DNA from: Ciona intestinalis
Taxonomy: Eukaryota; Chordata; Ascidiacea; Phlebobranchia; Cionidae
Assembly (NCBI RefSeq): GCF_000224145.3
Contig: NC_020176.2
Coordinates: forward strand, 4,191,825-4,255,824
Length of the DNA stretch: 64,000 nucleotides
Reading direction: 5' to 3'
Shown: positions 10,224 through 49,500 of the stretch, piece after piece
Layout: each line of letters starts with the position of its first letter
Numbering within the stretch: position 1 is the first letter of the stretch
Notes under the pieces: generated by a model
The model's database searches: none
What the model was told of the DNA's origin: nothing
What the model saw: only the letters and a program-made list of their open reading frames with translations
Program-made: the position numbers and the translations under genes

Positions 10224-12331
10224 CTGTTGATCATATTAAGGTACACACACGTCACATACGTACTTGACATCGTATCACATTTCATTATCGACGAGTAAAA
10301 TAACAAAACCACAACCACGAACGGAACTATAAAACAGAAATAGGTTAAGAATTGTTGAATAACTATTCTATATGGTTGAGGCCCTGCACCAGTGGACTCT
10401 ACACCTAAGATGGAAAGTTTTTGGGTAAATAATAACATAGGTAATAGTTAGCAGAAAGATCTTTCACGCAATAAACAAAATAATTAGCTGACTAACCCAA
10501 AGTTAAAGTAAATCCCAGTTGCATGAACGCAAGCACGGCGAACGCGTGTTTTTCTGCCTTTCGATTCCGTTTATCGTTTCCACTAATAGAAGCTGACTGT
10601 TTGAATCGAAAGCGAATGCTGATCCCGGATATCATTGTTAGTAGAGTCTGCCAATAACAACAATCATTTTACTTTGTGGTTACAGTTAAGAGTAACGTTC
10701 CAATAAATTATAAATATGTTCACTTTCTATAGGAAAGATGGGACACCTTTTTTTCTAGTTTCTCGTCCCATTCTCACGACTCCCATAGACCATTGTTAAT
10801 TATTAATTAAAACACGACCAGGTTCTTGGATATAATGTTTAAAAGTTATCCCATCTTACCCCACAGTACTATACGTGTAAAATGATGATTACGATACTAC
10901 TATAATAACCTCCCTTAATATTTTAAAATTATAACACAGTTACACTTAGTTAAACATATTATTACTACTTTACTTGCCATTAAGACGTATGGAGTGATAT
11001 AAAACACAATGAACACTGCAGAAACAGTGTTGCTTAGTCTGCTGGTGGGACCTCGTGGTCCAGGGTGGAACAGAAACAAAACGTGGCTGTATGAGTAGAC
11101 GAAGTCGGAAGGAAAAAAAACTAAAAAAAATTATCGGCAATTAATTTTTTTCTAAATATAGTTATCGGAAAATTAAAAAAAAAAAAATTTTTAATAAAAA
11201 GGAAAAAAGCTGAAAATTATCGAAAACTAAAATCTTCTTAAAAAGATGTTTCAAAAAATTGTATAAATCATTCTGGATGGATTTGTCAGACTACTTACCA
11301 GGAAAGCTTGCCGCTAGGAACCCGAGCAACCAAACCAATGCAATGTAGAAATTAATCCTTGCATTGCTTTGAAACTTATAGCGGATTGGGAACGTGATCG
11401 CCATGAACCGTTGTGCGCTTAAAAGAAAAAGGTGGAACAGAGACGAACTAAAGCCCGACACGTAAAATATTCCCCCAATAAATGCCGCGACTGAGTTTTG
11501 ATACGAAAGCTGCATTGAGTCGATTTGATCAGAAGTGGAAGAAATCGTCCAGAACAACTCGGTGGTTGGTATCAGCAAGATGTGAAAACCTGTCAATATA
11601 TAAGTAATTATAAACTGTTATACGCGTATTGCTGTTTGTTGTTTACGACTATTAGTGGAAGAATTGAACGGCCAAATACTATGCCCTATTAAAACATAAC
11701 ATAAAAATATGTTTTAATATACCATGGTCCTGTATAACTAATTTTAAACGTTTAAAAACATCAGTTAGAGATTTTTTTTTTTAAGTTTAAATTCTTAGAA
11801 ATCAAAATTTTATATAATTCTTGGAAAGTCTCCTTTTTTCTGCAGCCTTGATTTAAAATTTATGCAATGCACACAGTTGCGCCAGCACTAAATAACCAAA
11901 GCGAACCACCTACCAATCATCATATCTGCAACTGCCAAAGACCCTTTCATCTTGTTTATCTTATTCTCGTGCTTTGATTGCTTGACTGAATGCCAGACCA
12001 CCAGTAAATTGCAGAATATCGCCAATAAGCCTAGGAGCACCACGAATGCAATGAAAACGCCCGCAACGACGGGGCTGCAACGGTCGCATTTCATCAGTGT
12101 AATATTGGAACACCCAGTTAAAGCTGAACTGTCACAAAAACTTGGGAAACCACATAATAAGCCTGCATTGGACGTCGGGGTTACCGGCAAAGATAGAGAA
12201 GCATTCTCATAACTTCCATTCGTTGCAAAAGTTGCCATCGAAGTGAAGTTTATTGCTGTTGAGTTGCCGATTGCTGCTAGTGTGTTCATATTGGGTGTTG
12301 GGTGGGTTCGAAATGGTATTAAGGTTACCAT
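10224..12331 (-). CDS. rhodopsin-type GPCR, orphan (3' exon not placed)
   Basis: Seven-transmembrane receptor by pattern. Exons that join in phase: 11914-12331, 11299-11589, 10969-11120, 10497-10647 and 10224-10404. The N-terminus (about 80 residues) is Ser/Thr-rich with several N-glycosylation sequons. TM1 has LLAIFCNLLVVW (Asn1.50). TM2 has LAVADMMIG (Asp2.50). TM3 ends in SAQRFMAITFPIRY, so the DRY box is QRF. TM4 has VWLLG and TM5 FIVFYITPYV. A FCFIVPFVVVVLLF segment has a CWxP-like Pro, and a last segment CVYLNMINR stops at a clean donor (ACAG|GTAAGC). The exon after that, which should carry NPxxY and the tail, was not identified. No conserved TM3 cysteine is evident, and there is an extra hydrophobic stretch (FAVLAFMQLGFTLTL) before TM6. 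The frame is open upstream of the chosen ATG to an acceptor near 12382. An exon with a similar Thr-rich sequence (about 12920-13071) may add to the N-terminus. Ligand class unknown. Confidence 0.72.
10728..10872 (+). mobile_element. 200-bp MITE, family A, internally deleted
   Basis: Retains GAAAGATGGGACACC at the left, CCCATAGACC.TTGTTAAT inside, and ATCTTACCCCACAGTACTAT at the right. It lacks the TAGTAAACAAAG segment. Lies in a GPCR intron. Confidence 0.7.
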
Positions 12332-12423
12332 ATGACGTGTTGCAGGGGTTGTTTTCCGAATAGGAATGAACGTGGTTGCGTAAGGCGTCGTCGTGACCTG
12401 TGTTTGGAGCTCGTTTACACATG

Positions 12424-12613
12424 GTAGATTTGAGAAATATGGGACACCTTTAGCACGTAATATCTAAATATCCCGATCGCGTTTTAAACAAATAATAACG
12501 GTCTATGGGAGTCGTGAGGATATATATAATCCTTCGAATGTTCCTTGTTTACTACCAAATGGGAGGAGAAAACAGAATGAAAAGGTGTCCCATTTTCCCC
12601 CAGGATACTATAT
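12424..12613 (-). mobile_element. 200-bp MITE, family A
   Basis: Inverse orientation. The left TIR is eroded (GAAATATGGGACACC); the right TIR is GGTGTCCCATTTTCCCCCAG followed by ATACTATAT. It lies just upstream of the GPCR exon that carries the chosen start. Confidence 0.78.
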
Positions 12614-13659
12614 GTTTAGATTTAATGGTTTATTTATTACACCACGGGTGTCATTGCGCATCTCTTGCATTTGTAGGCAGTTTGCCAAATATGAAACTTA
12701 GTTGGTAATTTATATTGTCTAGAAGACACATCGTGTACGCTAAACGTTAATCGACTGACATGCGTAATAATATGCTACAAATTATTGAATCCGGCAGCAG
12801 TGTTGAATCCAGCGCAATATTGCACAAATGCAGCAATAAAACTGAAATAAATATACCCTAATTTTTTAACTAAATGAAACATATAGTATACCATAATTAG
12901 GTAATATACCCGAAACGGCAGCAGAGTAGTAATCCAACTATAAGCTGTAGTTGTTGTTGTGAAGACTTCCGTATTTTCATACTGGGTTGTGAAGTGCGTT
13001 CCTTCTGTTGGATTGGGTTGTCCTAATTGTGCTAAAAGCCTTGATGATAGTTTCTCAGTTGGCGGATTCATCTTTTACACGCTATGCTACTGCAGGGCAC
13101 TTATGGGAAATAAAGCTTTTCTAAATGAAAACATAATGTTATGAAATACTGACTGGATAAACAGAAACTGGAATTGACGCACACAAACCACAAACAGCAA
13201 TATATATTTATAAGCAACAAAAATCTTGTCAGCGAAACTCAAATAACCAACGTTTTTTTTGCTAAGTGTTATAACTATACCATATGCCGTTTTACCATAG
13301 AATCCTATAGTGTGCGTCAGCAAATCTTACATACATGAAAATACCCTTTTCAAATTTTACAATACATGGTATACAAGTACCGCTTAAAACTCTCAAGCTA
13401 ATTTGACGTCCGTTCGCATGACATTACTCATTTTTGGTGACGTAATATTTTCCAGTGAACGTACTTTATCTGACGCGACTAAATACTGAAAAATAGCGTC
13501 TTACTGCTACGTTGTTAAGCCAGATTAATACATTCTTTAGTTGGTATCAATAAAATGTAAGAGTTTGTTATAAGTTATGATCATTTACTATAAATTATAC
13601 TTTTTGTAGAAGAATTGACTTGCCAAGTCCTATGTCCTATACAAACATATAAAAAACAT

Positions 13660-13860
13660 ATATAGTAGGGTGGGGAAAGATGGGACACATTTTAGCTCCA
13701 TTTTCTCGTCCCATTTAGTAGTAAACAAAGCACATTTAAAGAATTATAAAACCGCATCATCACGACTTCCAAAGACCGTTGTTATAGTTGTTCAAAACAT
13801 GATCAGGATATTCGTATATATGTGCTAAAGGTGTCCCATCTTCCCCCAACCTACTATATT
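13660..13860 (+). mobile_element. 200-bp MITE, family A, well preserved
   Basis: Both TIRs are intact (TATAGTAGGGTGGGGAAAGA and CATCTTCCCCCAACCTACTA), with the canonical interior and flanking TA. Confidence 0.88.
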
Positions 13861-14311
13861 CTATAAAACAAATATCCTAATGAAACGTAATAAAAAACTT
13901 CTATACGTTTCAATATACCATGTCTCAGTATAACCATTGATATAAACGCTACAAGAATTACGAAATGAGCTACACGCCGAAATAGCTCAACATATGAATT
14001 TACTTTAATTGCCCTGTGCAGAGATAGATATACTGCAACCAACTGACATATCATATACAGCAGACTGAGGAATTGTTTTGGCACAGAGAAAAATACCAAG
14101 TTTCAATTATTAATTGCCAAACCGACGAGACAAAGCAAAATAAATTATACATGATTACATCATAGCCTATACTCAATATAGCAGGCCATGAATAAATCAA
14201 CATTAATTCATGAGAATGCACACGATCAGTTTTGATTCTATCGCATCAAGCATTATGTTGGCTTAGTTTCAAACGGTTAATATGAACTGTCAGAGTGGCA
14301 TTCATTCATTA

Positions 14312-14513
14312 TATGTAGTAGATTGGGTTAAAATGAGTGGTGTTTTCTATTCTATTTTATCATTCCGTTTGGTGGCCAACAAGAGATATTTACAGAATTG
14401 TATAAACATATTCTCACGACTATAAAAGAACTTTGTTATTTGTTAAAAACCAGATTAGGAAATATGGGACATTCAGTGGTAACAGTATTCCATCTTACCC
14501 CTAACTTGTACTT
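14312..14513 (+). mobile_element. 200-bp MITE, family A, diverged
   Basis: An old copy. Recognisable parts are GTAGTAGATTGGGTTAAAAT, TTCTATTTTATCATTCCGTT, TTCTCACGACT, GTTATTTGTTAAAAACCAG and ATTCCATCTTACCCC. Confidence 0.65.
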
Positions 14514-15177
14514 TATAAAACATAATGTTGTTATCGTTGTAAGATTTAAATATCTATAGAAAATATAGTTGGAGGAATATTGGTTTAAAAGCAAGGCCTT
14601 TATACATACCGTGATTACATTTAATGCTTACATAGTCGTTCCAACTAAAAGCAAACATTATACTTACATAGTAGTGGGGAAAAAGGCTTTGTAATTGTGC
14701 ATACGTTTGCATTACATCGCAGTTATAAAGGATACAAAACCACCGCGCTTGAATCGCGCATTACAAATATTAACACATTGTCACGTTACTCATTACCTTT
14801 CATTTGCTATGGCAATAAATTACTTTCAGTGTGAAACGCGTACGAGTTCTGTGAGGGTTAGACGATGATTATATACAGTTGAAATAGTTTATACATCTGA
14901 TGCTTAATTTTTAACACACTGCCAGTTCCTTATCTTTAACGCTATGTAACTATGCATATGAATTATGATAACGATAAGTCAACACATAAAACCGCAGTGA
15001 CAATTAAGCGAAGTTTATTAAGCAGTGCCGTGTGCATTATTTTGACTAGAATTTAGTTTAGTAAAAAGCGAAAGATTACACGATTAAAGTTGGTTCAAGA
15101 ATATAGATTAGGACTTTAGTAATTGGGTTCAGATAATTAACATGGGCAGGACAGCCTGAAACTGTTAGCTAGCTTCG

Positions 15178-15375
15178 TGTATAGTAGGGCGGGAGAAGAT
15201 GGGACACCTTTTCATTTTATTTTCTCGTCCCATTTGGTAGGAAACAAAGAAAATTCAAAGAATTATAAAACCGCATTCTCACGACTCTCATAGACCGTTG
15301 TTAATTGTTCAAAACACGATTAGGATAATGTATATTATATGTGCTAAAGGTTTCCCAATTTTCCCCACCCTACCA
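15178..15375 (+). mobile_element. 200-bp MITE, family A
   Basis: Intact left TIR (TATAGTAGGGCGGGAGAAGA) and a slightly eroded right end (CCCAATTTTCCCCACCCTAC). It lies about 370 bp upstream of the GH1 gene start. Confidence 0.85.
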
Positions 15376-15746
15376 AACAAATGGTCTGCTTACAGACAGT
15401 AATAAACCTTGTATAACTTGTTTTTCAAAGACTTAATAAAATGTCACATATAGTATTAAAACATACATGTCGCAAAACGTACGCATGTTAAAATACGTAC
15501 TTGCCGTATGAATTATCGACCATAGGTCTATTAATAGTAAATTGACAAAACAGAAACGACGTAAAATATTGATACAAATTATTGATCTACTTGAAAGAAA
15601 ACCTATGGAAAGAAAATTCTGGCATATTCTATATTGAAAACAGGGGTTCGTAGCGGCAAGGCATAGGGTCGCATCTGAGTAATAACTAAATAGCTTATTG
15701 AGAGTAACTGAATACTCTTATTAAGTCTGTACACCAACAATTAAAG

Positions 15747-44692
<28,946 letters not shown>

Positions 44693-44759
44693 AGATCTCA
44701 ATACCAAACAACACAGAGAAACTTTATCATAAAACTATATGAATACTTGTTTAATTTTT

Positions 44760-44957
44760 CGTATAATAGGGTGGGGGAAGATGGGACACGTTTTCATTCT
44801 TTTTTCTCATCCCATTTTGTAGTAAACAAAGAACAATCGAAGAAATATAAAACCGTATTCTCACGACTCCCATAGACCGTTGTTAATTGTTTAAAACACG
44901 ATCAGGATATTTGAATATTACATTTTAAAGGTGTCCCATCTTACCCCACAGTACTAA
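44760..44957 (+). mobile_element. 200-bp MITE, family A, well preserved
   Basis: TATAATAGGGTGGGGGAAGA at the left and CCCATCTTACCCCACAGTAC at the right, just after the GH1 stop codon and so possibly within its 3' UTR. Confidence 0.87.
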
Positions 44958-45292
44958 AAAATTTTTGGGGAGTGCCTGTAATTTCCATGCACTTCTATAA
45001 TATGATTACGCTGTACATTATACTTAATTTGAAACTTTTAAACTGTCATGACCAATTTCGGTTCTTTTTATAAACAATTTCGTAGTTGATTATTTTCTAA
45101 TTCAAGTTAACTTTATAGCAATGCCGATTTTTGTATAGCGTTTGCACTATAATAAAATTGCGAAAATTTGCTTTCAAATGATTCATTGCATTAATTCGAT
45201 TCCAAATGTCTGCCACGTATACATTACGCACTGCCTAAGTGAGCTCTTTACATTATTAGAGGAACAGCCAACCTATATATAGACGTGTAGGT

Positions 45293-45418
45293 TAATGAAT
45301 GAATGTAACTTACTTTATCCTCGCGTAGGCGGAAAACGATAGCCGTTTTAACACGGGTGTTCTTATACCTCGTGCCGGCTTACGAGTAATTATGTTACTT
45401 TGTGAGTGATAATCCAGT
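45293..45418 (-). mobile_element. composite SINE fragment
   Basis: GAATGAATGTAACTTACTTT, ATCCTCGCGTAGGCGGAAAA, CGATAGCCGTTTTAACACGG, ACCTCGTGCCGGCTTACGAG and TTACTTTGTGAGTGAT. Confidence 0.75.
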
Positions 45419-46009
45419 TGCGACATTTAAAAAAGATGTTTGCAAACTACTTCAGTTTATTTTAATCTATTTTATCGATTGTTCGTGCCATTCGTCCCCT
45501 CGTTTGTTCGTTTGAATCGAAAATTTCGGGTCGACACTTGAGAGATCATTTCTCCCGGACATCGAGAACAAGTGTGTCAATCGGGCGATCGCATTGTGAC
45601 GCAATAGACACCACCATTGTTGTGGAACCTAATTTCGCGGATACCTGACCGGACCGGAACTAGGGCGATTCTAACGAGTTGGAAAAACATGACTTCATTC
45701 CCCAAGTTAAGACCTTTAGACAAAGACGGTCATGATACATAAGCGCGGTTGTTTTATTGTATAAATACAACCGTGTAATAAACATTAAATACGTTAGTTG
45801 AATCATAAAAAGCAATAACACATTTAACACCTGGCACAAAAAAATGTCGCCTAACCAGCAAGTAATTGAAATGTGATATTGAAACATTCATTACAATATA
45901 CATATTGAACGACGTTAAAACCTTAAAATGTTTGTTCAACAGCCACGCTTTTTAAACGACGCTGTTTGTTTTTAGAATCAAATTGAATTCACCATCGTTT
46001 TCGAATGCG

Positions 46010-46186
46010 GAGTAAGATGAGATACCGTTAACACCTAACACCCTATCTCCTGATGCTGTTTTTAACAATTAACAACGCTCTTAAAGAGTCACGGGTACGT
46101 GGGTATTTAATTGAGTTTGTTTATGGTCAAATATGACAAGAAAATGTAATGAAAACGTCCCGTCTTACCCCACAGTACTATACGTT
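46010..46186 (-). mobile_element. 200-bp MITE, family A, diverged
   Basis: GAGTAAGATGAGATACC, TTTTTAACAATTAACAACGC and CGTCCCGTCTTACCCCACAG are recognisable. Confidence 0.65.
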
Positions 46187-46504
46187 AAAATATAATGGGT
46201 GCTTCACATTACCAATACACAACGACCTGTACCGGGCCACGATTTCCGTAGATTCGTATCGAGGTAAGTAGGCTATTAAGAAAGCTATGCAAACACCGTT
46301 CTAGATTAAGGTGTAACACATACCGGCAGCTGAGAACAACGAAAAGTCCTCGACAGTCAACTGGTCAGGTGGACGTCGGGTAACTTAACAACAGCACACG
46401 TGTATTGGTGGCAGTGCGGGTGTACTTTGGATACAAGACGACGATGCTTGCTTAGAATATGAATAAGCAAAAAGGCTGAATTTTGGTAAGCGAATAATAC
46501 TAAC

Positions 46505-49500
46505 ATGGAGAGAAACCAAATTATTCCGAATTCGATTGATTGTTTTCCACGTCATGCCATGGGAAGAGGAAATAAAGATAAACGAAAGAACATGAAAGGT
46601 ATGAGTGCGTTATGTTATGAAAGGTATAGTAGGGTGGGGGGAGATGGAACGTTTTTTCATTCTGTTTAATAGTAAACAAAGAATTATAAAATCATATGTT
46701 CACGACTGCCATAGACCGTTGGTAATTGTTTAGAACATTTGGATATTATCTTCTAAAGGTGAGCCATCTTCCCCCACCCTACTATATAGCTACATATATC
46801 GTTGTCTTGTGTGTCCTTAAGCCAGGTGATTGCTCCAACCCAGTGGTCTTTTATGGGTTGTTTAAATTGTTAAACAAACATGAAAAAAAAATCTTAAAAA
46901 ATAAACGACACACAAAGTTACATATAGGCTACGTGGTAACTCGTAAAGAGGATGATTTTACTTTAGGATGGTTTTATTAAATAGGCGAATCTACATTGCA
47001 ATTCCGCTCCTGTATTGTTTAATCATCTGGATAAAACTAAATAAATTTCAGGGTACATTCCCAGTTATTTAGATGGCAACGAGGAATGCGTGGTTTGTGG
47101 TGATAAAGCGACAGGATATCATTATCGATGTATAACATGCGAGGGGTGTAAGGTGAGAGAAACTTGTAAGCGGAATACAGATATAGTATAGGGTGGGAGA
47201 AAATGGGACACATTTTTATTTCATTTTCTCGACACATTTAATAGTAAACAAAAATCATTCAAAGAATTGGAAAACCGTATCCTCACATCGCACATAGAAT
47301 GTTGTAATTGTTTAAAATACAATCAGGATATTTGGATATTATGTGCTAAAGGTGTCTCATCTTCCCCCACCCTATTATATATGAAACAGAACACCCGTGT
47401 TATAAAAACTGTCGTTGCCCCACCATGCGATGATAAATAAGTTACATATATTCATATATTCAAGTTCATATGTTTTTGTATCAGGGATTTTTCCGGCGTA
47501 CTGTCCAGAAAGACTTGCAGAAGACGTATCAATGCAAACAACGCGGGAAATGTCAGGTCAACAAAGTATCAAGGAACCAATGCCAGATGTGTCGATACGA
47601 GAAATGCATTGCTACCGGGATGGCAACAGACCGTAAGTCAACAATTTCAAACTTGTACCATGCGTTCACAACACGACGTTTTGGTGTACCTATAAAAAAA
47701 AGCTAAAATATAGTAGAGTGGGAGAAGACGGGACACTTTTAGCCCATAATATCCAAGTGTTTTAAACAATTACCAACAGTTATTGGGAGTCCCGAGGATC
47801 TATTCTGTTAGAAAAAAAGTACACAACGTCTGTTAGAAAAAAAGTACACAATTAAACTATAACTTCTTGTGCATATATAACAAACTATCACCGTCTAAAC
47901 AGTGGTTTTGAATGAAGACAAACGAATAGCGAAGCGGAAACTGATCGAACGTAATCGGCAACTACGACGTCATAAAGACATAAGTCACGTGATGGGAACG
48001 TGGAAAGTCGGGCGAGTAAGCGACGATGATAATCACGTGATATCTGCCGTCGTGCAAGCTCATAATGACGTCATAAATGACGATGACGTAAGTAATTAAT
48101 ATGTGGGGTTAGATTTTTACCCGAAAGTTTTAACTTCAAGGACAAAAAATTAAAAAATACAACTATATATATGTATAATAATTTCATGCCAAAAAATCTC
48201 TCCAGTTCGAAGAAACGAGCCGATCACCGACCCACGGCGAACAATTCTCAAGCGCATTGACGAACGCTGTCACTCGGGTGGTGGAGTTTGCGAAACGGTT
48301 GCCATTTTTTACTGGAAAGGTTTGTTACCCATCTTATACAGTTTGGGTAGGATGGCCCATGCCTTTTTTTATTTATTTTTTCTATTATCGTATTTGGTAG
48401 TAAACGAAGAGTGTTTACAGTCACAAAACCGTACTCTCACGACTCTAAAAGGAAGCTGTAAACTGATAAACATGAATATGGAATATTGGATGTTACGCGC
48501 CGTAACGATATCCACCGATAGCCCCCAAAGAACCACACAATACTATCTATGGTTAAAGTACGCCTTTAAAATCGGTTAAATGGCAGTCTGCTGGACTGAG
48601 AACATGAAGAAAATTATCACGAAATATGTTTAGGCTTCAACAGACGACCAAGTTGCAATGTTGAAAGGTTGTTGCATGGAAGTGATCGTGTTGAACTGTG
48701 TGGCTTCATATGATCGAGCTCGCTGTACATTAAAACTGTTCTCAAAAGTTATAATAACAAGAGAAAAATTACGCCGAACGAGATTCGATCATTTTGCCGA
48801 CGATTTGNNNNNNNNNNNNNNNNNNNNNNNNNNNNNNNNNNNNNNNNNNNNNNNNNNATTTCAAACTTGTACCATGCGTTCACAACACGACGTTTTGGTG
48901 TACCTATAAAAAAAAGCTAAAATATAGTAGAGTGGGAGAAGACGGGACACTTTTAGCCCATAATATCCAAGTGTTTTAAACAATTACCAACAGTTATTGG
49001 GAGTCCCGAGGATCTATTCTGTTAGAAAAAAAGTACACAACGTCTGTTAGAAAAAAAGTACACAATTAAACTATAACTTCTTGTGCATATATAACAAACT
49101 ATCACCGTCTAAACAGTGGTTTTGAATGAAGACAAACGAATAGCGAAGCGGAAACTGATCGAACGTAATCGGCAACTACGACGTCATAAAGACATAAGTC
49201 ACGTGATGGGAACGTGGAAAGTCGGGAGAGTAAGCGACGATGATAATCATGTAATAGCTGCCGTCGTGCAAGCTCATTATGACGTCATAAATGACGATGA
49301 CGTAAGTAATTAATATGTGGGGTTAGATTTTTACCCGAAATTTCTAACTTTAAAGACCAAAAATTAAAAAATACGACTATATGTTGCAACTTCATGCCAA
49401 AATCTCATATACGGCAGATCGAAGAAACGAGCCGATCACCGACCCACGGCGAACAATTCTCAAGCGCATTGACGAACGCTGTCACTCGGGTGGTGGAGTT

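Larger units (their letters stand above)
13080..15746. other. intergenic region between GPCR and GH1 gene
   Basis: About 2.7 kb without a supported gene. The two flanking genes are divergent, so both promoters should lie here. It holds three family-A MITEs. A minus-strand ORF at 13854-14099 is hydrophobic but has no GPCR-family motif or supporting splice context. Confidence 0.55.
44693..46504. other. intergenic region between GH1 gene and nuclear receptor
   Basis: Holds two MITE copies and a SINE. A possible polyadenylation signal AATAAA lies at about 45154, ~460 bp after the GH1 stop. A GC-richer unassigned stretch at about 45480-45660 (CGGGTCGACACTTGAGAGAT, then GACACCACCATTGTTG) shows no ORF of note. 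The nuclear-receptor promoter should lie in the right half. Confidence 0.5.
47644..48807 (+). repeat. left copy of duplicated receptor segment (exons 4-6)
   Basis: 1164 bp that reappears at 48858-50031 with few per cent difference. It contains exon 4 (47903-48087), exon 5 (48206-48319) and the start of exon 6 (48634 on), cut by the 50-N gap. Coding differences from the right copy include Ser/Ala and Asn/Tyr in exon 4 and Gly/Glu and Ala/Val at the exon 5/6 border. Introns differ more. Both frames are open, so this is read as the other allele placed in tandem by the assembler, not a real exon duplication. Confidence 0.85.

Noticed and set aside
12207-12422. 71-aa minus-strand ORF over the GPCR N-terminus
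   Set aside because: It overlaps the GPCR exon in another frame; the GPCR frame continues into TM1 and joins the next exon in phase.
13854-14099. Hydrophobic minus-strand ORF as a GPCR or membrane-protein exon
   Set aside because: No family motif, no matching neighbour exon in phase, and it begins inside a MITE end. Likely chance.
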